This document shows, one piece after another, positions 1 to 5,534 of a DNA stretch of 6,838 nucleotides. Positions within the stretch are counted from its first letter, which is position 1. Each line of letters starts with the position of its first letter. Made by a program: the position numbers and the translations under genes. Under the pieces are notes generated by a model. The model was not told the DNA's origin. It saw only the letters and a program-made list of their open reading frames with translations, and made no database searches. This stretch comes from Cyanobacteria bacterium UBA8803 (GTDB lineage Bacteria > Cyanobacteriota > Cyanobacteriia > Cyanobacteriales > Coleofasciculaceae): contig DNXU01000338.1 of the NCBI GenBank assembly GCA_003505715.1, positions 1-6,838 on the forward strand. The letters run 5' to 3'.

Positions 1-35
1 ATAACTAATAACTAATAACTAATGACTAATGACTG
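1..35. repeat. Heptanucleotide tandem array, 5 copies
   Basis: Five consecutive 7-mers: three ATAACTA, then ATGACTA, then ATGACTG (minus strand ATTAGTC/TAGTTAT phase). The array may continue past the left edge. It overlaps the 3' end of nirA and supplies its TAG stop codon. It resembles the short tandemly repeated repetitive (STRR) heptamers known from filamentous cyanobacteria. Confidence 0.9.
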
Positions 36-1587
36 ATGGAATTACTACTTCACTGCGAGGTTTGGCTCCAAACTGTTCGATAAGTAGATTTCGCAATACT
101 GGTAGCAGGTCGTCACAGGGAATGCCTTTCTGCACGCAGGTGCCGAGTTGGGCATCCTTACCGACTTTGCCACCTAGGTAGATGTCCACACCTTCTACAG
201 CTTTGCCATCTTTACGGGCTTTTGTGCCCATTAAACCGATCTCAGCGACTTGCGGCTGACCGCAGGAGTTGGGGCAACCTGTCCAGTGAATTCGCACGGG
301 ACGGGGAAACTCTAACTCTGCTTCAATGGCTTTAATCATCGCCAAGGCTCGGTTTTTGGTTTCAATCAGGGCAAAGTTACAAAACTGAGCACCAGTGCAA
401 GACACTAAGGCTCGTGTTAAGGGTGCGGGGTTGATGCTGAAGCGTTGTAGCAGGGGTTCTGCTAAGAAGGAATCCAAGCGAGAGTCGGGAGTGTTGGGAA
501 TGATGAGATTCTGCTCGACTGTGAGGCGAATTTCACCACTGCCGTAAACTTCAGCCATCCGTGCCAGTTCAAACATATCCTGAGCATAGAGGCGTCCCAT
601 GGGGATATGCAGACCAACATAATTCAATCCTGGTTGCTTTTGGGGATAAACACCGATATGGTCTCGCTTGTCCCAGTCAATTTCATCGTCCTCAGCAGCA
701 GTTGTCAGGGCACGTCCGAACTCCTCTTCGATAGCAGCCCGGAATTTATCTATACCCCACTCATCAATTAACCACATCAGGCGAGCTTTTTGACGATTCG
801 CCCGCAGCCCGTTATCGCGATAGACGATTAAAATCGCTAGGCAGAGGTCAACTACGTCATCGTTGGGGGGCACCCAAACATTGAGGGAAACAGCAGCTTC
901 GCATCGCTTGGCCGAGAAGAAGCCACCGACTAGAACATTAAAGCCTAACTGTCCATCTTTATAAGCAGGGACGAAGGCAATGTCATTAATTTCAGCATGA
1001 ACGGAGTTATCCCGACCACCCTCGATCGCAATATTGAATTTGCGCGGCAAGTTGGTAAAGTGAAGGTTGCCTTTACCGCTGTTGGTAATTGCGTCCTGTA
1101 CTTTCCGAACCAGATCCCTGGTATCAATTAACTCGTTACCATCCAGTCCTGCCATCGGTGAGCCAGTGATGTTGCGAACATTGTCCATGCCGGACTGAAC
1201 GCTGGTTAAACCCACTTGCTCAAACCGCCGAAAAATATCTGGCACGTCCTCTAGTCGAATTCCCCGCAACTGTAGGTTTTGTCGGGTAGTAATATCCGCG
1301 TTACCATCCTCGCCATAGCGTTGCACCACTTCTGCAAGCACCCGCATCTGATTGCTGCTCAGAATTCCATTAGGAATGCGCATCCGCAGCATGAACTTGC
1401 CGGGGGTGACAGGGCGATAAAAGATACCCAACCACTTGAGGCGATGTTCGAGGTCAGTTTTATCAATAGCTTCCCAACCCAACTGGGCAAATTTATCGAG
1501 TTCATCCTTTACTGCCAATCCATCTTTTTCGGCTTTGAATTTTTCAAACTTGTTTAAGCTTGTTGCTGGCTCAATCGTGCTGTTCAT
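19..1587 (-). CDS. nirA: Ferredoxin-nitrite reductase
   Basis: Reduces nitrite to ammonium with six electrons from reduced ferredoxin, the last step of nitrate assimilation, in the cytoplasm. The 522 residues fit the family. Two ferredoxin-like half-domains (about 63-127, with the TTRQN motif at 100-104, and about 318-380) alternate with two nitrite/sulphite reductase domains. The ligands of the coupled [4Fe-4S] cluster and sirohaem are all present: C397 and C403 in CTGAQFC, and C438 and C442 in GCPNSCG. The IETK stretch after the first pair and the overall length favour nitrite over sulphite reductase. The ATG is preceded by AGGGGA 7 nt away, so the start is secure. Transcription probably begins about 280 nt upstream at an NtcA-type promoter. 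The last codons (VISH) and the TAG stop lie inside a tandem heptamer array, so the extreme C-terminus is probably not conserved. Any nitrate transporter or narB gene would lie beyond the left edge. Confidence 0.96.
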   Translation of the reverse strand: MNSTIEPATSLNKFEKFKAEKDGLAVKDELDKFAQLGWEAIDKTDLEHRLKWLGIFYRPVTPGKFMLRMRIPNGILSSNQMRVLAEVVQRYGEDGNADITTRQNLQLRGIRLEDVPDIFRRFEQVGLTSVQSGMDNVRNITGSPMAGLDGNELIDTRDLVRKVQDAITNSGKGNLHFTNLPRKFNIAIEGGRDNSVHAEINDIAFVPAYKDGQLGFNVLVGGFFSAKRCEAAVSLNVWVPPNDDVVDLCLAILIVYRDNGLRANRQKARLMWLIDEWGIDKFRAAIEEEFGRALTTAAEDDEIDWDKRDHIGVYPQKQPGLNYVGLHIPMGRLYAQDMFELARMAEVYGSGEIRLTVEQNLIIPNTPDSRLDSFLAEPLLQRFSINPAPLTRALVSCTGAQFCNFALIETKNRALAMIKAIEAELEFPRPVRIHWTGCPNSCGQPQVAEIGLMGTKARKDGKAVEGVDIYLGGKVGKDAQLGTCVQKGIPCDDLLPVLRNLLIEQFGAKPRSEVVIPSVISH

Positions 1588-1594
1588 AACGTTT

Positions 1595-1600
1595 TCCCCT
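1595..1600 (-). promoter_or_regulatory. Shine-Dalgarno sequence of nirA
   Basis: On the minus strand AGGGGA ends 7 nt before the nirA ATG at 1587-1585. It is the only convincing ribosome binding site in the window; the other five genes have none at the expected distance. Confidence 0.8.
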
Positions 1601-1871
1601 GAGCTTGACGGCGTTCGGAGCGATCGATTTTGGTGGAGTCGAAGACAATATTATTTGCGGTTGGTGAAAATTATTTAGCGCTTTTTTTCTGTAAGCTATC
1701 TTCGGATCAAGTCTTTCCTTTTCCTCGATAAGATACCTACTTTCAGCAATCTCAATGCGGACACATAAAATTAACTAAACTCATTGATTTAAAAAACTTT
1801 GCCTGCATTGACCTTTTAATACTAGCGGCACATTTGAGTTTTAGATCAGTTGCACCATTACTTGCTCTTTA

Positions 1872-1913
1872 AATTTATTTACCTTCCTTAAGGGAAACGG
1901 TATATTTAAATAC
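1872..1913 (-). promoter_or_regulatory. NtcA-activated promoter of nirA
   Basis: Minus strand: GTATTTAAATATAC (1913-1900) is an exact GTA-N8-TAC NtcA site. After 22 nt comes TAAATT (1877-1872), matching the TAN3T -10 box. This is the textbook geometry of an NtcA-activated promoter, in which the NtcA site stands in for the -35 box. NtcA is the CRP-family nitrogen regulator of cyanobacteria and activates under nitrogen limitation with 2-oxoglutarate. A start site near 1865 would leave a 5' leader of about 280 nt. An 8-bp palindrome, CCTTAAGG, lies between the site and the -10 box (1886-1893). Confidence 0.85.
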
Positions 1914-1937
1914 AAAAAGCTCTTATTTAAGTGCCAG

Positions 1938-1965
1938 TTGCATGAACTTAATGCAATTTTTGCAT
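1938..1965 (-). promoter_or_regulatory. Putative NtcB-type operator (overlapping TTGCAT/ATGCAA inverted repeats)
   Basis: Three 6-bp arms in alternating orientation: TTGCAT (1938-1943), ATGCAA (1951-1956) and TTGCAT (1960-1965). The right-hand pair contains TGCA-N5-TGCA (1952-1964), which also satisfies the LysR-type T-N11-A rule. From memory, this matches the inverted repeat reported for NtcB, the nitrite-responsive LysR-type activator of nirA operons. It lies 38 bp upstream of the NtcA site, a sensible place for a second activator. No ntcB gene is visible in the window. Confidence 0.55.
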
Positions 1966-1992
1966 AACTTATAACTTAATTAGCCATTAGCC
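1965..1992. repeat. Heptanucleotide tandem array, 4 copies in two pairs
   Basis: Plus strand: TAACTTA twice (1965-1978), followed without a gap by ATTAGCC twice (1979-1992). It abuts the last arm of the NtcB-like inverted repeat, upstream of the nirA promoter core. ATTAGCC is related to the ATTAG-type heptamers at 1-35 and 3420-3440. Confidence 0.75.
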
Positions 1993-2106
1993 ACCATGGT
2001 CAACATGTGAACTAGAAATTTTACAACCTGGTCGCAAGGGATTTGGTAACAGATGTAACGGATGTATTAGGCTAATTAGAAATAGGTCGCTTACCCCAAA
2101 ACCTTG

Positions 2107-2161
2107 GTACGCTCTGTCTGTGCGCACCTCTGCACTCTCCTTTGCGGCTTCTGCGTTAAAC
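2107..2161. repeat. Degenerate CTCTGCG-type dispersed repeat
   Basis: The stretch is made of variations on CTCTGTC, ACCTCTGCA, CTTTGCGG and CTTCTGCG and ends in GTTAAAC. On the minus strand it reads GTTTAACGCAGA followed by GCA(A/G)AGG-like units. From memory this resembles a degenerate 'AACGCAGAGG' intergenic repeat common in cyanobacterial genomes. Only one copy is in the window, so dispersal cannot be shown here. Confidence 0.35.
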
Positions 2162-2204
2162 ACTCAAATATGAGTACACGATCGGGATGCGATATTTCCT
2201 TCAT

Positions 2205-3206
2205 CTACATGTTGCGCCGAAACTCGATCGCATCTTGTTTAATCGTGACATCATAGCCCTCAAAAAAATCTTGCCCAAGTAATCCAATAGGCATCTCTGG
2301 GGGGGCAACTGCCACTTTAACTTTTCTCTTGAGGCGACCGTCGATTTCTATTGATGCGACTTCAGCAACGGGTAATATCACCTGTGCGCCATCGGCCACT
2401 GTGGCTTTGGTCAGCCCGATCGCTTGCAATTTTAAGACCTTTGCCATCCCTAAGGTGATTAGAGTGCTACTAGCACCCGTATCAAACAACATGTCAAATT
2501 TCTGGGTGCCATTGAACGTGACCTCAATCATGGGGATGCCACCCGGTCGTCCTTTGATGGGGATGGAGAAAAACTGGGGATTGCTATCGCCCTGCTTAGG
2601 TTTGGGCGGTGGCGGTGTTGCTCTTTGCTTGGCATCCGCTAGCAGGTTCTGGTATTGAGATAGCTTTTGTCGAGCAGCTCCGTAATTCTTACTCGAAGCT
2701 GGCACCGCTTGTAACAACTTAATAGACTCTTGCCAACGGCTAACCACTAAACTCCAGTCTCCTCTACTTACGGCAGATTGACTGATGGTCACGGCACTAG
2801 TAGCAACGTCGAGCGCTTGTTGGTAGGTGTCTGGAGTGTTAGGGGGGTTTGTGGTCTTAGCAGGTTGGGCTTTTGCAGCTTTAGTCTTTGCAGTTGGAGT
2901 ATTGGTGGTCTTAGCAGGTTGGGCTTTTGGGGCTTGAGCCTTTGCAGTTGGAGTATTGGTGGTCTTAGCAGGTTGAGCTTTTGGGGCTTGAGCCTTTGCC
3001 GTTGGAGTATTGGTGGTCTTAGCAGGTTGAGCTTTTGGGGCTTGAGCCTTTGCGGCTGGGGTAGGGGAAGGTGTGGCCGTTGCAGCTGGACTTGGTGTTG
3101 GCTGGGAAACCTTAGTACTATTCTCGTTTCCACAAGCGCCATTGATGAGTGCCAAGGTACTGAATAAAGCTATTAAAGCGCTGCGATTTAACAAAGGTTG
3201 CCACAT
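2205..3206 (-). CDS. Probable lipoprotein with helical module and retropepsin-like aspartic protease domain
   Basis: Four parts are visible in 333 residues. Residues 1-25 form a signal peptide ending in NGAC, so C25 may be lipidated, though Asn at -3 departs from the usual lipobox. Residues 36-125 are a Pro/Ala/Lys/Thr-rich linker holding four 18-residue repeats. Residues 128-196 are a helical module also found in the neighbouring thioredoxin-like protein (4365-5261). Residues 212-332 are a clan AA (retropepsin-type) aspartic protease domain with the catalytic LFDTGAS motif at D242 and the late GLLGQDFF motif. Such single-domain proteases act as homodimers, so the protein may dimerise on the outer face of a membrane; substrate unknown. 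The ATG at 3206 gives the signal peptide directly but has no clear ribosome binding site. The domain is not evidence of a retroelement: no polymerase or integrase is present. Confidence 0.85.
   Translation of the reverse strand: MWQPLLNRSALIALFSTLALINGACGNENSTKVSQPTPSPAATATPSPTPAAKAQAPKAQPAKTTNTPTAKAQAPKAQPAKTTNTPTAKAQAPKAQPAKTTNTPTAKTKAAKAQPAKTTNPPNTPDTYQQALDVATSAVTISQSAVSRGDWSLVVSRWQESIKLLQAVPASSKNYGAARQKLSQYQNLLADAKQRATPPPPKPKQGDSNPQFFSIPIKGRPGGIPMIEVTFNGTQKFDMLFDTGASSTLITLGMAKVLKLQAIGLTKATVADGAQVILPVAEVASIEIDGRLKRKVKVAVAPPEMPIGLLGQDFFEGYDVTIKQDAIEFRRNM
2838..3053 (-). repeat. Four tandem 54-bp units inside the protease gene
   Basis: Four contiguous in-frame 54-bp copies encode residues 52-123. 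The first is AKAQAPKAQPAKTTNTPT, the next two are identical at protein level, and the fourth is diverged (starts AKTKAAKA, ends NPPN). The cationic, proline-rich sequence looks like an extended spacer between the membrane anchor and the folded domains. Near-identity at DNA level suggests recent expansion and possible copy-number variation between strains. Confidence 0.92.
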
Positions 3207-3289
3207 AATGAATCTTAAGGAGATAGTTCAAAATTGGATAACTCTCAGAGCGGCTATCAGCAGCTAAATGCGTTTGCTTGAGTTTTTAC

Positions 3290-3326
3290 GCGATCGCTTA
3301 ATCCTGGTTAATAAACGTGCGATCGC
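3290..3326. repeat. Pair of HIP1 octamers (GCGATCGC)
   Basis: HIP1 palindromes lie at 3290-3297 and 3319-3326 in the gap between the ccdA-like and protease genes. Further copies are at 5043-5050 (inside the thioredoxin-like gene), 5394-5401, 6013-6020 (inside the small protease gene) and 6122-6129. This octamer is strongly over-represented in many cyanobacteria and supports the assignment of the window. None falls in nirA. Confidence 0.9.
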
Positions 3327-3419
3327 CTCCTAGCCTTCCTTAGAAATCAGTTGTTCATAACCCCTGAGCCAAGCAGCGGAAATCTTAAATCTATAAACCT
3401 AATATAATACCAGATTAGT

Positions 3420-3440
3420 TGCTAATAACCAATAGCTAAT
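3420..3440. repeat. Degenerate heptamer array at the 3' end of the ccdA-like gene
   Basis: On the minus strand ATTAGCT, ATTGGTT and ATTAGCA follow each other without a gap. They encode the last residues (LAIGY) and provide the TAG stop codon. The unit is of the same family as the array that ends nirA. Confidence 0.65.
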
Positions 3441-4279
3441 GCCCAGCGAATTCCATTAACCAGATAATATCCTCCAATCAAAATCATCACTCCACCACCC
3501 AACCGCATGATGCCTGGAGCATAGTTCAGTAAAAGGCGGGTTTGTTTGGCTAAACCCGCAAACAGACTAGCGAGAAAAATCAGGGCACTCGTACCCAGGG
3601 CATAACTAACCATCGTCAGAGTGCTGGCTATCTTGGAACCAGTGGCAGCAGCAGCACCTAGTACGGCAAATAGGACGGGACTGCTACAAGGAGAACCTAC
3701 CAGCGCAAAGGTTAACCCAGCACTATAAGGCCCAGCGACAGGCCATCTTGATCCGATTTGGGGTAAAGGGATGTGTAAAAGCTCTAAGAGGGTCAACCCC
3801 ATCAAAAGCATCAACAGGCCAACCCCGATATTTACATAACCACGGTAGCCAACCATTATTGCCCCAGCAAAAGCAGAAAAAAGCCCCAACAGACTAAGAG
3901 TGGTAATCACGCCCAAGACAAACGATCCTGCCTTGACAAAGGCATCCCAGCGAGAAGTAAACTCGCGGGTGCCAATGTAGGTGAGATTTACCGTCAGTAA
4001 GGCGAGTTTGCAGGGCGAGATGCTAACAATTAAACCACCTGCAAAGGCCAATAGTAGCCGGACAAGGGGTCGATCGATATCCTGTTTATCTAACCATTGC
4101 TGGTAGTGGTCTTCCAACCAAAATACCAAATCTTGGAATGGCTGGAACAGAGCAATCCAATTAATAGAACTAACCGCTAGAATAAGTAGAATCGTTCCGA
4201 TAAAGAGCAGTCCCGGCACCAGGAATTTGAAGAGCTTGTGTTTTGATAAAAATGATGCCAATCGCTTGGTTGATGCCAT
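3422..4279 (-). CDS. CcdA/DsbD-family transmembrane thiol-disulphide transporter
   Basis: Members of this family carry reducing equivalents from cytoplasmic thioredoxin across the membrane to thioredoxin-like proteins on the far side, for example in cytochrome c maturation. The 285-residue protein has six core hydrophobic segments (about 78-99, 117-140, 147-170, 186-212, 217-243, 256-275) plus an extra N-terminal one (about 19-37), followed by a short hydrophilic stretch. The two family cysteines are present in SPC motifs at C90 (first core helix) and C198 (fourth core helix), the pair that forms the transmembrane redox switch. The first motif reads SPCKLAL, without the proline that often follows. 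The thioredoxin-like lipoprotein 85 bp upstream is an obvious candidate partner, probably co-transcribed. The ATG at 4279 is the only good start: the frame closes upstream at 4355-4357 with no other start codon, and a heptamer array sits where a ribosome binding site would be. I give no symbol because a dedicated cytochrome c role is not shown. Confidence 0.82.
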   Translation of the reverse strand: MASTKRLASFLSKHKLFKFLVPGLLFIGTILLILAVSSINWIALFQPFQDLVFWLEDHYQQWLDKQDIDRPLVRLLLAFAGGLIVSISPCKLALLTVNLTYIGTREFTSRWDAFVKAGSFVLGVITTLSLLGLFSAFAGAIMVGYRGYVNIGVGLLMLLMGLTLLELLHIPLPQIGSRWPVAGPYSAGLTFALVGSPCSSPVLFAVLGAAAATGSKIASTLTMVSYALGTSALIFLASLFAGLAKQTRLLLNYAPGIMRLGGGVMILIGGYYLVNGIRWALAIGY

Positions 4280-4284
4280 AATGA

Positions 4285-4347
4285 GGGAATAGGGAATAGG
4301 GAATAGGGAGTAGGGAGTAGGGAGTAGGGAGTAGGGAATAGGGAATA
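4285..4347. repeat. Heptanucleotide tandem array, 9 copies
   Basis: Nine perfect 7-bp units without interruption: three GGGAATA, four GGGAGTA, two GGGAATA on the plus strand (TATTCCC/TACTCCC in the transcript). The array fills most of the 85-bp gap between the thioredoxin-like and ccdA-like genes and ends 5 nt before the ccdA-like start codon. Confidence 0.97.
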
Positions 4348-4364
4348 TAAGATTTTACCTTAAT

Positions 4365-5261
4365 TTAGTTATTAAACTTGGCATCGCCTTGATAGCTGGA
4401 TAGCTCGGCTAGCTCTTCTAGCGATCTCATCCCCGGATACAACTGGCCTTTAATTTGCCAAGTCGGATAGCTACTAATACTGGCGTTTTGACAAAGTTCT
4501 GGTTGGGGATTTTGCCCTTGGGGGTCACACTCAACAGATTTGATTTGGCTAAACGCTTCTTGGCCAAAGATTTCTTTTTGCTTTTTACAGTAGGGGCACC
4601 AATAAACGCCGTAAAAGATGGCTCCAATCTGTTTTAAATGGATTGCTAAAGCCAATTCTGGTGTGACCATTGGGGATTGGGTTGCTTGAGGTTTAGCTGA
4701 TTCGGGGGCGGTGGTTGGAGGAACGGTCGCTACTCCTGGTGGTTGTGAGGCATTCTGCTTCTGCTCTTGGGCATAAGCTATGTTGCGCTGATACTCGGTA
4801 ACTTTTTTCTGAGCAGTTGGCTGTGAGGCAATCTTTTTCTGCTGTTGGGCATAAGCCATGTTGCGCTGATACTCGGTAATTTTTTTCTGAGCAGTGGTGT
4901 AATTCGGGCTTGACTTCGATACAGTTTTGAGTAATTCAATCGCCGTTTGCCAACGACTGCTAACTAAATTCCAATCATCTGGAGACTGAGCGGATTGGGC
5001 AATCGTGGCAGCACTAATGGCGCTATCAAGTGCCTCTGAAAAGCGATCGCTCTGAGACGTAGTCGTGGTAGGGGTACTTGCTGCTTCTTGGACGCGATCG
5101 GGTTGAGAAACTGTAGCAACAGCTGAGATAGTGGGAGAGGTTGCTGGGGAAGGGCTTGGTACGCTCGATATGTTTTGAGACTCTTTAGACGAGGAACATG
5201 CCATTGTTAATAGTACTAAGAGTGCAGAACCAACGGCACCTAATCTGATCGATTGTGGCAT
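4365..5261 (-). CDS. Probable lipoprotein with helical module and thioredoxin-like domain (VKOR-associated type)
   Basis: With the ATG at 5261 the protein has 298 residues and begins with a compact lipoprotein-like signal peptide ending LTMAC (C22). Longer starts exist at 5324 (ATG) and 5348 (TTG), but they bury this signal under a charged extension and have no better ribosome binding site. After a Ser/Pro/Thr-rich linker, residues 74-142 repeat the helical module of the protease at 2205-3206, and its last helix is duplicated (123-174). Residues about 202-290 are a thioredoxin fold with active site WCPYC (C222, C225), a second cysteine pair (C245, C257) and the cis-proline in SYPTW (P266). 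The sequence around VECDPQGQNPQPELC resembles the thioredoxin domain fused to cyanobacterial and plant vitamin K epoxide reductase (VKOR/LTO1), but the VKOR membrane domain is absent. It probably makes, breaks or isomerises disulphides outside the cytoplasm, perhaps kept reduced by the adjacent CcdA homologue. Confidence 0.83.
   Translation of the reverse strand: MPQSIRLGAVGSALLVLLTMACSSSKESQNISSVPSPSPATSPTISAVATVSQPDRVQEAASTPTTTTSQSDRFSEALDSAISAATIAQSAQSPDDWNLVSSRWQTAIELLKTVSKSSPNYTTAQKKITEYQRNMAYAQQQKKIASQPTAQKKVTEYQRNIAYAQEQKQNASQPPGVATVPPTTAPESAKPQATQSPMVTPELALAIHLKQIGAIFYGVYWCPYCKKQKEIFGQEAFSQIKSVECDPQGQNPQPELCQNASISSYPTWQIKGQLYPGMRSLEELAELSSYQGDAKFNN
4740..4895 (-). repeat. In-frame 78-bp tandem duplication
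   Basis: Two adjacent 78-bp copies (4818-4895 and 4740-4817) encode residues 123-148 and 149-174 of the thioredoxin-like protein. Both contain TAQKK(I/V)TEYQRN and end in ASQP, with about six residue differences. The unit is the terminal helix of the shared module, so it lengthens a probable helical stalk before the catalytic domain. Confidence 0.92.
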
Positions 5262-5499
5262 AGCTTTTTTCAATGAATAGAATGTATAGAGGATGAATTT
5301 GACTCGTGAACGCAATAGGAACATAAATTCTGGCGATAAGATTGCCAATAAAATCCCAAATACTTGATATCCGAATGCTTCACCCTACCCCTCGCGATCG
5401 CATTGCTCGATCCGCTCGCCTATCGTCAGGTCATAATGATTCCAACAAATGGCGAGCGATCTCTCATGGGTGTCTAGCTTGTTATTTGTTACCTCCCTT

Positions 5500-5527
5500 C
5501 ATCCCTCATACCTCATCCCTCATCCTT
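5500..5527. repeat. Heptanucleotide tandem array, 4 copies
   Basis: Plus strand CATCCCT, CATACCT, CATCCCT, CATCCTT in direct succession (AGGGATG-type in the transcript). It starts 7 bp beyond the stop codon of the small protease gene, in its 3' flank. A third heptamer family, distinct from the ATTAG-type and GGGAATA arrays. Confidence 0.82.
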
Positions 5528-5534
5528 ACCCTAG

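Larger units (their letters stand above)
1588..2204. other. 617-bp gap between the protease gene and nirA
   Basis: No convincing coding sequence on either strand. It holds, right to left, the 3' flank of the protease gene with a CGCAGAG-rich degenerate repeat (2107-2161), two near-identical 9-mers GTAACAGAT and GTAACGGAT (2046-2063), a heptamer array (1965-1992), the NtcB-like and NtcA elements, the -10 box and a leader of about 280 nt. Within the leader a 10-codon minus-strand frame (1752-1784, ATG to TGA, peptide MSLVNFMCPH) is present, but without a ribosome binding site. Confidence 0.8.

Noticed and set aside
19..1587. Assimilatory sulphite reductase instead of nitrite reductase
   Set aside because: The length (522 aa), the CTGAQFC/IETK context and the upstream NtcA promoter fit nitrite reductase; sulphite reductases of this type are longer.
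2046..2059. Second NtcA site (GTA-N8-AAC)
   Set aside because: The right half-site is AAC instead of TAC, and no -10 box lies at the expected 22 nt; better explained as two tandem 9-mers.
2778..3167. Plus-strand 129-codon frame rich in Gly, Leu, Ser and Trp
   Set aside because: It is the antisense reading of the 54-bp repeats in the protease gene; its apparent repeats are a shadow of those.
2205..3206. Retropepsin domain as a remnant of a retroelement
   Set aside because: No reverse transcriptase, integrase or long terminal repeats are present, and the domain is fused to a signal peptide and a bacterial module and has a paralogue nearby.
3403..3408. TATAAT on the plus strand as a -10 box
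   Set aside because: No -35 box at the right distance and the next plus-strand sequence is antisense to the ccdA-like gene with no frame to express.
4285..4347. CRISPR-like or minisatellite array
   Set aside because: Units are 7 bp without spacers, which fits cyanobacterial heptamer repeats, not CRISPR.
5262..5348. Longer N-terminus of the thioredoxin-like protein from TTG 5348 or ATG 5324
   Set aside because: Both would place 21-29 partly charged residues before an otherwise complete lipoprotein signal peptide, and neither has a ribosome binding site. Not excluded.
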